Below, one piece after another: positions 41,056-48,870 of a stretch of 64,000 nucleotides of DNA. Made by a program: the position numbers and the translations under genes. The notes below the pieces were generated by a model. It did not search any database and was not told the DNA's origin. It worked only from the letters and a program-made list of their open reading frames with translations. The stretch comes from Leifsonia sp. EB41 (lineage in GTDB: Bacteria > Actinomycetota > Actinomycetes > Actinomycetales > Microbacteriaceae): assembly GCF_041262565.1 (NCBI RefSeq), contig NZ_JBGCCJ010000001.1:3038001-3102000 (forward strand), written 5' to 3'. Position 1 is the stretch's first letter. Each line of letters starts with the position of its first letter.

Positions 41056-42117
41056 GTGACGCGCGGATTCCAGGTGGACGCTCTCGGCGCGCGATTGCGC
41101 ATCGCCCTGGACGGGTTCCCGGAGTCCGACGCCGATCGGCTCCGCGACCAGTGGCGACGCCTGGCGGCCCGGGGCGACGTGGGGGACACGATCACCGTCG
41201 CCGCCGCCGCCCCGGGGTCCGGCGCGGACGTCACCGGCCACGACCTCGACGCGGTGGGCGTCGCCCTCCGCCGCGCCCTCAACCAGCGCGCGATCGAGGC
41301 GAACCGCGGGGAGCTGGTGACGTTCCACGCGGCGGGCCTGGCCGATCCCGCGACGGGCGGCGTCATCGCGCTCGTCGGCCCATCCGGAGCCGGCAAATCG
41401 ACCGCCGCCGCGCTGATCGGGAAGGCGCTGGGCTATGTGTCGGATGAAACGGTCGCGGTCAGGCCTTCCGGCGAGGTGCTCGCCTTCCCCCAGCCGCTGG
41501 CGTTCAAGAAGTCGGAGGCGCGCGGCCGGCACGTCACCGGGCCCGACGAGCTCGGGTTGCTGCGCCCGGGGCCGCGGCTGCGGCTGACGCGGATCGCGCT
41601 CCTCGACCGCACGGAAGCGGCGACGACGCCGACGATCCGGACGGTCGAACTGCGGGAGGTCTTCGAGGACCTCGTCGCGCAGGTCAACCACTTCAACGCG
41701 CTCCCGAGGCCGCTGAGCCTGCTCGACGGGCTGGTCCGGCGCTGCGGGGGAGTCCAGGTGATCAGCTACCGGGAGGCCGCCGACCTGGTCGAGCCGGTGC
41801 GCGAGCTGCTGCGGAGCAGAACGGACTCGGGGATCACGTACAGCCGAGCGGAGGTCGACGACTGGGTCGACCTCGACGGCGACGCGGTCGTGCTCGCCTG
41901 GGACACGATCACCCGGCTGACGCCGCTCTCCTCGCTGGTCTGGAGGCTGCTCGAGGTCCCCCTGACCCTGGACCGGCTCGTCGCCGTCGCCGAGCGGGAG
42001 TTCGGCCCGGCGCCGGACGGGAGCAGCGCGGACGCCCTCCGCGCGGTGCTGCACGAGCTCGCCGACGCCGGCCTCGTGCGGCCGAGCGGCGCCGCGCGTC
42101 ACCGCGCTCTGGACTGA
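41056..42117 (+). CDS. HPr-kinase-like P-loop protein with C-terminal PqqD-like domain
   Basis: This is a 353-residue protein. Residues ~80-260 resemble the HPr kinase fold, with the P-loop GPSGAGKST at 108-116, then SDETVAV at 129-135 and a K-rich strand. The last ~85 residues (VDLDGDAVVLAWDTITRLTPLSSLVWRLL to LHELADAGLV) look like a PqqD/RRE module that recognises leader peptides of modified peptides. No HPr or PTS gene is nearby. HPr-kinase-like enzymes tailor some lasso peptides. A recognisable precursor is not adjacent. GGGTGG precedes the GTG start. Confidence 0.75.
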   Translation: MTRGFQVDALGARLRIALDGFPESDADRLRDQWRRLAARGDVGDTITVAAAAPGSGADVTGHDLDAVGVALRRALNQRAIEANRGELVTFHAAGLADPATGGVIALVGPSGAGKSTAAALIGKALGYVSDETVAVRPSGEVLAFPQPLAFKKSEARGRHVTGPDELGLLRPGPRLRLTRIALLDRTEAATTPTIRTVELREVFEDLVAQVNHFNALPRPLSLLDGLVRRCGGVQVISYREAADLVEPVRELLRSRTDSGITYSRAEVDDWVDLDGDAVVLAWDTITRLTPLSSLVWRLLEVPLTLDRLVAVAEREFGPAPDGSSADALRAVLHELADAGLVRPSGAARHRALD

Positions 42118-43826
42118 AGCCGCGTCTCCTCGATGTCGAGCATGGACTGCGCCTCGCTGAGGATGCGCGACGGGTACGCGCCGCGCGCCCGCTCCTCCAG
42201 CAGCCGGTCGCGCTCGGCGTCCACCACCGCGAGCCGCAGCGTGCGGTACACGTGGTGCGGTCGGCCCTCCGGGGGCGTGTCGTACAGCACGATGCGCTCC
42301 CAGGCCGCCTCGGCGCGGAGGTAGGTGGTCTGGCGCACGCGCTCCACGAGCTCGGGATCCACCGGCGCGGTGGCGCCGGAGGCGGACTCCGGGTCGTCCA
42401 GCACGGAGAGGCCGGCCTCGCTGAGGTCGTCGAGGAGCTGCGCGAGCAGCCTCCTGTCGTCCTTGACGTCGATGCCCTGCAGTCCGAGAACGCGGATCAG
42501 CCAGGGGAGGGTGCCGCCCTGCACGACCAGGCTGACGAACGCGACCGTGAACGCGATCAGGATGAGCTGCGGGCGATACGGGATGTCCGCGGGGAGCGAC
42601 TGCGCCGCCGCGAGGGTGACGACGCCGCGCATCCCCGACCAGCCGAGGACGACCCCGCCCTTCCAGTCGATGGCCTCCTGGCGGAACTCCTCCAGGTCGC
42701 TGCGGTGCCTCCAGTAGCGCTGCTCGGCACGGTGCTTGCGCTGCGCCTGCCAGCGGTAGCGCACGGGATGGTCGCGGAAGTAGCTGATCATCAGCCACTC
42801 CCGCAACACTTGTTTCTCGGCGCGCTCCCCGCGTCGTCGGAGCGCGAGGATGAGCGGCCCGATCAGGATGTAGCGGATGACCACCAGCGAGGCCATCGCG
42901 ATGAGGCCGATGCCGACCGCGTCCCAGACGCTGAGGATCTCGGGGTGCTCGACGTCCGCGATGAGTGTGCGCAGCTCCAGCCCGATGAGCAGGAAGACGC
43001 CGTTCTCGAGCAGGAACTGGATGGTGTGCCAGTTGATCCGGTCGCTGATCCTCGCCTGCGCGCTGAACTGCCGCGGCGCCGCGTGCCCGGTGTAGAGGCC
43101 GGTGACGACGACGGCGAGCACGCCGGAGCCGTGCAGCGCCTCCGTCGGGGCGAACGCGGCGAACGGCACGACGACCGACAGCGCGGTGTCGAGCACCGGG
43201 TCGCTCAGCTTCGACCGCACCCAGACGGTGACGAAGCCGACGACGAACCCGATCACGAGGGCGATGATCACGGCCGAGAAGAAGTCGAGCACGCCAGCGA
43301 GCGGGGTGGCGAGGGTGCCGACGGCCGCGGCCAGGGCGGTGCGCAGCAGCACCAGGGCGGTCGCGTCGTTGACCAGGCCCTCGCCCTCCAGCACGGTGAG
43401 GAGGCGCGGCGGGAGGCCGAGCTTGCGGCCGATGGAGGTCGCAGCGACCGCATCCGGCGGGCTGATGATCGCTCCGAGCGCGATGGCCGCGGCCAGGTTG
43501 AGGTCGGGCAGCATCGTGTAGAGCAGGAAGCCGGTCGCGAACGCGGTGACGACGACGAGGAAGATCGACAGCCCCGCGATCGGCGCCAGATTGCGGCGGA
43601 AGTCGGTGAGCGGCACGCTGATCGCCGCCGCGTACAGGATGGGCGGCAGCAGCCCGTCGAGGATGACCTCCGGCGGCACCTCGATGTCCGGCACACCGGG
43701 CAGCACCGAGAGGGTGACACCGACGATCACGAGGATGATGGGCGCGGCGACGCCGAGTTTGCGGGCGAAGGCGGCTACGCCGACGATCACCGCGACGGCG
43801 ATCACCGCATAGACACCGAGCTCCAT
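42099..43826 (-). CDS. Na+/H+ antiporter, CPA1 (NhaP) family
   Basis: This 575-residue protein has about 12 membrane helices and the CPA1 active-site motifs SPPDAVAATSIGRKLGLP and EGLVNDATALVLLR (the ND pair). A cytoplasmic tail of ~130 residues follows, with ETRLQSRAR at the end. WSGMRGVVTLAAAQSLP is the conserved helix-11 segment. It exchanges external protons for internal Na+ or K+. The minus-strand box TAGGCT is seven bases before the ATG. The 3' end overlaps the HPr-kinase-like gene by 19 bp. Confidence 0.93.
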   Translation of the reverse strand: MELGVYAVIAVAVIVGVAAFARKLGVAAPIILVIVGVTLSVLPGVPDIEVPPEVILDGLLPPILYAAAISVPLTDFRRNLAPIAGLSIFLVVVTAFATGFLLYTMLPDLNLAAAIALGAIISPPDAVAATSIGRKLGLPPRLLTVLEGEGLVNDATALVLLRTALAAAVGTLATPLAGVLDFFSAVIIALVIGFVVGFVTVWVRSKLSDPVLDTALSVVVPFAAFAPTEALHGSGVLAVVVTGLYTGHAAPRQFSAQARISDRINWHTIQFLLENGVFLLIGLELRTLIADVEHPEILSVWDAVGIGLIAMASLVVIRYILIGPLILALRRRGERAEKQVLREWLMISYFRDHPVRYRWQAQRKHRAEQRYWRHRSDLEEFRQEAIDWKGGVVLGWSGMRGVVTLAAAQSLPADIPYRPQLILIAFTVAFVSLVVQGGTLPWLIRVLGLQGIDVKDDRRLLAQLLDDLSEAGLSVLDDPESASGATAPVDPELVERVRQTTYLRAEAAWERIVLYDTPPEGRPHHVYRTLRLAVVDAERDRLLEERARGAYPSRILSEAQSMLDIEETRLQSRAR

Positions 43827-43903
43827 GCCTTCCAGCCTACGGAAGATTTCAGGTGTCTGAGAACACTCTCAGGCGCCCGGGCCGGATCGGCGGGTTCGGC
43901 GGG

Positions 43904-44485
43904 TCAGCGGGCGCGGAGGCCGTCGATCGCCATCGCGACGACGCGGTCGCGCTGCTCGTCGTCGTCGAACGCGACGCCGGCGATGCCGGACACCATGCGG
44001 ATGACGTCGCCGATGGTGGCGTCCGGCCGCAGCTCGCCGGCCTCCTGAGCGCGGCGGACGAGCGGCTCGCCCGCAGCATAGAGGGAGGTGCGGCAGCTCA
44101 GCAGGACGGGGGAGTCCTTGTTGAGGCCCTCCAGCAGGGCCTTCTTGGTGCCGACGTAGAGCAGGAAGCGGCGCAGCCAGGCCTGCACGGCCTCCCACGG
44201 CTCGAGAGATTCGGCGTCGTCGGCGGCGCGGACGACGGCCTCCACCTCTTCGACGTAGACGGCCTCGACCAGGGCGTCGCGGGTGGGGAAGTTGCGGTAC
44301 AGCGTGCCGATGCCGACGCCGGCGCGGCGGGCGATGTCCTCCAGGGAAGCCCCGGCGCCGTCCTGCGCGAACGCCTCGCGGGCGGCGGCCAGCAGGGCGT
44401 CGAAGTTGCGCCGGGCGTCCGCACGCTGCGGGCGCGCGATGAGGGGGCGAACAGTGTCGGTGTCGGCCGTATCTGTGCCGGTCAC
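43904..44485 (-). CDS. TetR-family transcriptional repressor
   Basis: This 193-residue protein has an N-terminal helix-turn-helix (ARRNFDALLAAAREAFAQDGAGASLEDIARRAGVGIGTLYRNFPTRDALVEAVY) and a helical ligand domain. The GTG at 44485 follows GGAAGGA at eight bases. It is divergent from an MFS drug exporter, and two identical operator palindromes lie between them. This is the standard layout of a drug-inducible efflux locus. The inducer is unknown. Confidence 0.93.
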   Translation of the reverse strand: MTGTDTADTDTVRPLIARPQRADARRNFDALLAAAREAFAQDGAGASLEDIARRAGVGIGTLYRNFPTRDALVEAVYVEEVEAVVRAADDAESLEPWEAVQAWLRRFLLYVGTKKALLEGLNKDSPVLLSCRTSLYAAGEPLVRRAQEAGELRPDATIGDVIRMVSGIAGVAFDDDEQRDRVVAMAIDGLRAR

Positions 44486-44527
44486 GGCATTGGTCCTTCC
44501 AGGGTTACGAAACTGAGGGTTGCGAAG

Positions 44528-44542
44528 CGGAGGCACCCTCCG
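44528..44542. promoter_or_regulatory. TetR operator copy 1
   Basis: CGGAGG, CAC, CCTCCG: an exact 15-base palindrome with a three-base centre, 43 bp from the TetR start. An identical copy lies 34 bp further on. Confidence 0.75.
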
Positions 44543-44561
44543 GTATCGTTGTCGATGTAAC

Positions 44562-44576
44562 CGGAGGCACCCTCCG
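44562..44576. promoter_or_regulatory. TetR operator copy 2
   Basis: The same 15 bases as at 44528-44542 (CGGAGGCACCCTCCG), flanked by AC on the left and AAC on the right. The 34-bp centre spacing is close to three helical turns, so two dimers could sit on the same face of the DNA. Confidence 0.75.
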
Positions 44577-44672
44577 AACGGAGCCTCCCTCCAATTGTAA
44601 CTCCTCTTCCGCAGAGATTCACCCGGTCGATCACACGTCGGCCTCCCTTCGAGAAACGGAAAGACCGTACTT

Positions 44673-46244
44673 ATGTCTCGATCCCGTCCCTCCGCCACCT
44701 TCGCCGTCCTGGCGCTCAGCGTGGCCTCCTTCGCGACGCTCCAGTCGCTCGTCGTCCCGGTCCTCCCGGTCATCCAGCAGGATCTCCACACCACAACAGC
44801 CGGCGTCACCTGGACCATGACCGCCTGGCTGATCGCCGCCGCCGTCGCCACACCCCTGCTCGGGCGCGTCGGCGACCTGGTCGGCAAGCGCCGCATCTTC
44901 GTGCTCGCGCTGCTCGCCGTGGCGCTCGGCAGCGTGATCGCCGCCGTCGCGCCCTCCATCGGCGTCCTCATCGCGGGCCGCGTCGTTCAGGGTCTCGGCG
45001 GGGCGATGTTCCCGCTCGCGTTCGGCATCATCCGCGACGAGTTCCCGCCGCACCGCCTCCCGTCCGCCATCGGCGCGATCGCCTCGATCATCGCGATCGG
45101 CAGCGGCCTCGGCACCGTGCTGGCGGGTCCGCTCGCCGCGGCCCTGAGCTGGCGCGGACTGTTCCTCGTGCCGGTCGCCCTCACCGTGACCGCCGCGGTG
45201 CTCGCCCTCGTGATCGTCCCCGAGTCGCCCACCCGCGCGACCGGAGGCGTCAACCCGTGGTCGGCCGGCCTGCTCTCCGGATGGCTGATCGCGCTCCTGC
45301 TCCCGCTCAGCACGGGCGCGCAGTGGGGCTGGTCGTCGCCGGTCGTGATCGGCCTGTTCGCGCTCGCCGCCGTGCTGCTCGCCGCCTGGGTGATCGTGGA
45401 GCTGCGCTCGCGGCACCCGCTGGTCGACATGCGGCTCATGCGCGAGCCGGGCGTCTGGTCGATGAACGCCGCCGCGGTCTTCATCGGAGCCGCGATGTTC
45501 GCGGTGTTCGCCTTCTTCCCGCGCTTCGTGCAGACGCCGGCCTCCACCGGCTACGGCCTGGGCGCGACGGTCGCGGAGTCCGGGCTGCTGATGCTGCCCA
45601 TGCTCGTGACGATGGCCGTGACCGGCTTCCTCAGCGGACCGTTGGAGCGCTGGCTGGGCTTCCGCACCCAGATCGTGATCGCGGCGACCGTAATGGCCGC
45701 GGCGAGTCTGTCGCTGGCCTTCCTGCACGGCTCGCTGGTCGCGGTCGCCACCGCGTCCGGGGTGTTCGGCGTCGGCCTGGGACTGATCTACGCCGCGATC
45801 ACGAGCGTGGTCGTGCAGAGCGTGCCGGCCACGCAGACCGGCGTGGCGAGCGGGATGAACGCCAACCTCCGCACGGTCGGCTCCGCGATCGGCGCCGCGG
45901 TGATGACCGCGCTCGTCACCGGGACCCTCGGCGCCGGCGGCCTCCCGGCCGAGACCGGCTACACCGAAGGGTTCGCGACGGCGGGCGTGCTGGCGTTCGG
46001 CGCGGCCGTGGTGACAGTGGCGGCGGCGGTCGTGATGCGGTCGCGGGCGACGCGGGGCGCGGTCGGGGAGGCGGAGGAGCTGCCCGCGGCCGAACTGGTT
46101 GCGGCCGGGCCCGCGCGGCTCGACGCGGCCCGCGCTGCGGAGCCGCTGGGCGCAGCCGCGGCCTCCGAGGCGGCAGAGATGGCGCGCCTGATCGAAAAGG
46201 TGGAGGCCGACCTCCCCGCCGAGGCCACGGTGTCGGCGGCGTAG
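44673..46244 (+). CDS. MFS drug exporter (DHA2-like, 14-helix type)
   Basis: This 523-residue transporter has 12 to 14 membrane helices. The conserved loop 2-3 motif is GRVGDLVGKRRIFVLAL, followed by RVVQGLGGAMFPLAFGIIRDEFP and the motif-C-like GSGLGTVLAGPLAAALSWRGLF. The C-terminal ~65 residues are Ala/Glu-rich and cytoplasmic. It should export drugs or toxic metabolites by proton antiport under control of the divergent TetR repressor. The upstream 187 bp hold the operators. The end is ten bases before the first palindromic repeat. Confidence 0.92.
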   Translation: MSRSRPSATFAVLALSVASFATLQSLVVPVLPVIQQDLHTTTAGVTWTMTAWLIAAAVATPLLGRVGDLVGKRRIFVLALLAVALGSVIAAVAPSIGVLIAGRVVQGLGGAMFPLAFGIIRDEFPPHRLPSAIGAIASIIAIGSGLGTVLAGPLAAALSWRGLFLVPVALTVTAAVLALVIVPESPTRATGGVNPWSAGLLSGWLIALLLPLSTGAQWGWSSPVVIGLFALAAVLLAAWVIVELRSRHPLVDMRLMREPGVWSMNAAAVFIGAAMFAVFAFFPRFVQTPASTGYGLGATVAESGLLMLPMLVTMAVTGFLSGPLERWLGFRTQIVIAATVMAAASLSLAFLHGSLVAVATASGVFGVGLGLIYAAITSVVVQSVPATQTGVASGMNANLRTVGSAIGAAVMTALVTGTLGAGGLPAETGYTEGFATAGVLAFGAAVVTVAAAVVMRSRATRGAVGEAEELPAAELVAAGPARLDAARAAEPLGAAAASEAAEMARLIEKVEADLPAEATVSAA

Positions 46245-46255
46245 GCCGCGTCGGT

Positions 46256-46266
46256 AACGGAGGAAA
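46256..46266 (+). repeat. Solitary repeat arm (one mismatch)
   Basis: AACGGAGGAAA differs from the repeat arm at one base. It lies 12 bp after the MFS stop and has no partner at the 43-bp spacing. Confidence 0.55.
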
Positions 46267-46296
46267 TCCACCCACCGCGACATCGAAAACGCAGTC

Positions 46297-46339
46297 AACG
46301 GAGGAGACCGGTCGCGACCCGCGGCCGGTCTCCTCCGTT
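46297..46339. repeat. 43-bp palindromic repeat with extended arms
   Basis: AACGGAGGAGACCGG (46297-46311) and CCGGTCTCCTCCGTT (46325-46339) are perfect 15-base complements with a 13-base loop. It is preceded by GAAAACGCAGTC and followed by AGCTGC, matching flanks of the other copies. Confidence 0.88.
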
Positions 46340-46371
46340 AGCTGCACCGGCCGGGCGCCTCTGATGCGGCC

Positions 46372-46414
46372 AACGGAGGAGAATCCGCGGCATCCGGCCC
46401 CGGTCTCCTCCGTT
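46372..46414. repeat. 43-bp palindromic repeat
   Basis: AACGGAGGAGA (46372-46382), 21 bases, TCTCCTCCGTT (46404-46414), then AGCTGCTTTCGG, which is the reverse complement of the CGAAA-GCAGC flank seen at other copies. It begins 32 bp after the previous element. Confidence 0.88.
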
Positions 46415-46444
46415 AGCTGCTTTCGGGCGGCGTGCCGCCGCCGA

Positions 46445-46455
46445 TCTCCTCCGTT
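46445..46455 (-). repeat. Solitary repeat arm in the promoter of the GIY-YIG-like gene
   Basis: TCTCCTCCGTT lies 24 bases before the TAGCGT -10 box of the downstream gene, so it adjoins the -35 position. There is no partner at the 43-bp spacing. Confidence 0.7.
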
Positions 46456-46491
46456 ACCGGCGCTGTCGGCGGCGCGCGGTAGCGTCGCGGC

Positions 46492-47022
46492 GTGACCGAG
46501 TCGTGCCCGTGCGGGGCGCCCGCGCATCCCGGGGCGCCGCTCCCGCTGTGTCTCGTGCACCTCCTGGAGGCGCACGAATGGGTGGAGGGCCAGTTCGGCC
46601 AGACCGACCTGCTGCCATCGCCGTGCGCGTTCTGCGGCTCGCGGCTCGGCGTGCGGTACCCGTCGGGCTGGCTGTGCGCGGTCTGCGAGTGGCGGGTCGG
46701 CGAGATGGCGCCGGAGGGCGCGGCCGCCTCGCGAGTGGACGTCGTCTACTACCTGCGTTACCGAGACCGCATCAAGATCGGCACGACGGCGAACCCGGCG
46801 CAACGGTTCGCGAGCCTCCCGCACGACGAGGTGCTCGCCTTCGAGCGCGGCGACCGCACCCTGGAGCACCGGCGGCACATCGAATTCGCTGCGCTGCGCA
46901 TCCCCGGGACCGAGTGGTTCGAGACGGATACCGGCCTCCTGAGTCACGTCGCGGCGCTGCAGGACGGAGACCCGTGGCTGCTGCTCGCGCGCTGGCGCAG
47001 CGAGGCCGCCGCTCGACGCTAA
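46492..47022 (+). CDS. Zinc-ribbon protein with GIY-YIG/T5orf172-like nuclease domain
   Basis: This 176-residue protein has an N-terminal half with Cys5, Cys7, Cys20 and His23, then a CxxC pair (45, 48) and another (62, 65) forming a probable zinc ribbon. The C-terminal half resembles the GIY-YIG fold of the T5orf172/MUG113 type: VDVVYYLRYRDRIKIGTTANPAQRF (83-106), LEHRRHIEFAALRI, and GTEWF (139-143). This suggests DNA cleavage, not proven. The GTG is six bases after TAGCGT (leaderless). Palindromic repeats flank both ends, one overlapping the TAA stop. Confidence 0.75.
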   Translation: MTESCPCGAPAHPGAPLPLCLVHLLEAHEWVEGQFGQTDLLPSPCAFCGSRLGVRYPSGWLCAVCEWRVGEMAPEGAAASRVDVVYYLRYRDRIKIGTTANPAQRFASLPHDEVLAFERGDRTLEHRRHIEFAALRIPGTEWFETDTGLLSHVAALQDGDPWLLLARWRSEAAARR

Positions 47023-47031
47023 CGGAGGAGA
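47021..47031 (+). repeat. Solitary repeat arm overlapping the stop of the GIY-YIG-like gene
   Basis: AACGGAGGAGA begins on the second base of the TAA stop codon (47020-47022), followed by TCGG. It lies 17 bp from the end of the convergent phospholipase D-like gene. Confidence 0.7.
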
Positions 47032-47047
47032 TCGGAGGCGGGACGCC

Positions 47048-48667
47048 TCAGTGCGCGGTCCCCGCCAGCACCTCCCGCTGCCGCGCCCGGCCGGGCTGGT
47101 CGTAGTACTTCGCCCACCAGCCGTCCGTCGGGTCGAGGCCGACCGCGGCCTCCACCCCGCTCTGCGGCCCTGGCGTCGGATCGTGCGGCGCCAGGGAGAG
47201 CGTGTACCGGAACCGGTAATGGTCGAACAGCCGCATGAACTCGGTGAAGTACAGCTCGGCGACCGTTGCGTCCCCGCGGATGACGAGCATGTTCTCGTCG
47301 TTGCCCGTGGTGGAGGCCACGCTGAAGTTCGCTGACCCCGTCACCACGACCGGGTCGTCGCCGAGCGGGTCGATCAGCAGGTACTTGCTGTGCACGTACT
47401 CCACGTTGTTGGAGAACGGGTTCTCGAGCTCCGGAGCGAATCCCGCCAGCGCGCCCGCGGGCAGGAACGCGCCGGCGACGATCGTCGTGCCGGGGTCGGT
47501 GACCACCGCGCTCGCCTTCGCGGCGGCCTTCGGGTCCTCGAAGAGCAGGTAGCGGAGGGCGTCGTGGGCGCCGGGCAGTGCGTCGCCGAACCGGGAGTCG
47601 AGCGTGAACGGGAACGTCCCGCACGCGATCGTCCCCGCCCCGTCGAACAGGGCCGCATAGCGGTCGAGGGCGGTGCTGCGGGTGTGCGGGCTGAACACCA
47701 CGGACACTCCGGGGGGCCACGGGTCGGGCAGGGCGTCGTTGGCGTCCACCCAGTCGTTCAAAGTGCTGTACGGCGGATCGTCCAGCAGCTGCGACCAGTA
47801 GGCGAGGTAGGCGGCGGCGATCGCCGGATCGTCGATGGAGTGCCCGACGTTGGACTGCCCGAACACGCCGTTGGTCGTGATGTTGGTCGAGCCGGTCCAG
47901 ACCGCCACAGGCGCGCCGTCGTGCGACGCGACGACGAACTTGTTGTGCGGGATCTTCGCGTTGGCGCGCCAGAGCTTCACGAGGCCGTCGATGCCCGCCG
48001 CGGTGACGGCGTCGTGGTTCTTGGGGTTGCCGTCGTCGACGATCAGGTTCACGGAGGCGCCTGCGCGGTCCGCGACGCCGAACGCCTGCAGGACTGCGGG
48101 CAACTGGAACTCGTAGAAGCTTCCGTGCAGCTCCCAGCCCGCGTCCTGCGCCCGGCCGATGAACGCGAGGATGGCCTCCTGGAGCCCGCGCGACAGCCAC
48201 GTCCACGCGGCGTCGCCCGGGACGTCGGCGGGGAGGCGGTTCTGGAACCGCTCCGCGTACGCCTGCGACGAGATGACCCCGCGGTTGAACCAGACCCCCT
48301 GCTGCGCGGGCTGCCCGGTGGAGACGGCCAGCGTGACGGAGTCCGCGGAGGTCAGCGGCTGCCCGGCGGTGCCCGTCATGCTGTGCACGATGTACGTGTA
48401 GTCGTGGCCCTCCTTCGCCGTGTAGTCGCCCCAGAGGAAGGTCTGCAGCGGGTTGACGTCGGTCGTCCACGTCCCGGCCGGTGCGCCGGTGAAGCGGAGC
48501 CGGTTCGGGAGCCAGCGGTGCTCGCCCTCGGTGTGGTCGAGCCGTTCGATGCCGAAGCCGTGGACGCCCGGCATCGCCGCCTGGTCGTGGTCGATCCCGA
48601 TCAGGACGACGTCGTTGCCGGCGATCGCCTGGGCCGAGAGTGGGCCGCTGGTTCCGCTCGTCCTCAT
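47048..48667 (-). CDS. Phospholipase D-like protein with two HKD motifs
   Basis: This 539-residue protein has two complete PLD active sites: HNKFVVASHDGAPVAV followed by WTGSTN (residues ~240-261), and HSKYLLIDPLGDDPVV followed by VTGSANFS (residues ~425-448). An N-terminal domain of ~150 residues reads like a beta-rich module (TWTTDVNPLQTFLWGDYTAKEG). No signal peptide is seen, so a cytoplasmic or unusually exported enzyme is implied. Phosphodiesterase activity on lipids or nucleic acids is expected. AACGGAGGA just before the ATG is its ribosome binding site. Confidence 0.85.
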   Translation of the reverse strand: MRTSGTSGPLSAQAIAGNDVVLIGIDHDQAAMPGVHGFGIERLDHTEGEHRWLPNRLRFTGAPAGTWTTDVNPLQTFLWGDYTAKEGHDYTYIVHSMTGTAGQPLTSADSVTLAVSTGQPAQQGVWFNRGVISSQAYAERFQNRLPADVPGDAAWTWLSRGLQEAILAFIGRAQDAGWELHGSFYEFQLPAVLQAFGVADRAGASVNLIVDDGNPKNHDAVTAAGIDGLVKLWRANAKIPHNKFVVASHDGAPVAVWTGSTNITTNGVFGQSNVGHSIDDPAIAAAYLAYWSQLLDDPPYSTLNDWVDANDALPDPWPPGVSVVFSPHTRSTALDRYAALFDGAGTIACGTFPFTLDSRFGDALPGAHDALRYLLFEDPKAAAKASAVVTDPGTTIVAGAFLPAGALAGFAPELENPFSNNVEYVHSKYLLIDPLGDDPVVVTGSANFSVASTTGNDENMLVIRGDATVAELYFTEFMRLFDHYRFRYTLSLAPHDPTPGPQSGVEAAVGLDPTDGWWAKYYDQPGRARQREVLAGTAH

Positions 48668-48762
48668 CGCGTCCTCCGTTCGTGAGGCGTGGATGTCAGG
48701 TGGAGCCTACGAGCCATGCCGATACCGGTGCCACCCCCTGTCGCGCCAGCTTCCGTGACGGG

Positions 48763-48782
48763 GTGTTTCACCCGCGAAACAC
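48763..48782. promoter_or_regulatory. Inverted repeat upstream of the ABC/monooxygenase operon
   Basis: GTGTTTC (48763-48769), ACCCGC, and GAAACAC (48776-48782) are exact arms in the 203-bp divergent gap between the PLD-like and solute-binding protein genes. It lies 88 bp before the binding-protein start and is a likely operator. The regulator is not in the operon. Confidence 0.55.
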
Positions 48783-48870
48783 AGAGTCACGCCGGCTCGA
48801 CCGTGCGTGCGATTCGCCCGCATCCTGTGCTGCATCCCGTCCCGCACCCCGATGCATCCGAGGAGTCCTC

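Noticed and set aside
44577-44592. Third TetR operator or another repeat arm (AACGGAGCCTCC)
   Set aside because: It shares only part of either motif and lacks symmetry, so it is most likely chance similarity beside the real operator.
38787-46455. CRISPR array as explanation of the repeats
   Set aside because: Units are palindromic and occur in both orientations, spacing between units is irregular, spacers are not of uniform length, and no cas gene is present.
48659-48680. Another copy of the AACGGAGGAGA repeat
   Set aside because: AACGGAGGA here is the ribosome binding site directly before the PLD-like ATG; only nine bases match and there is no inverted partner.
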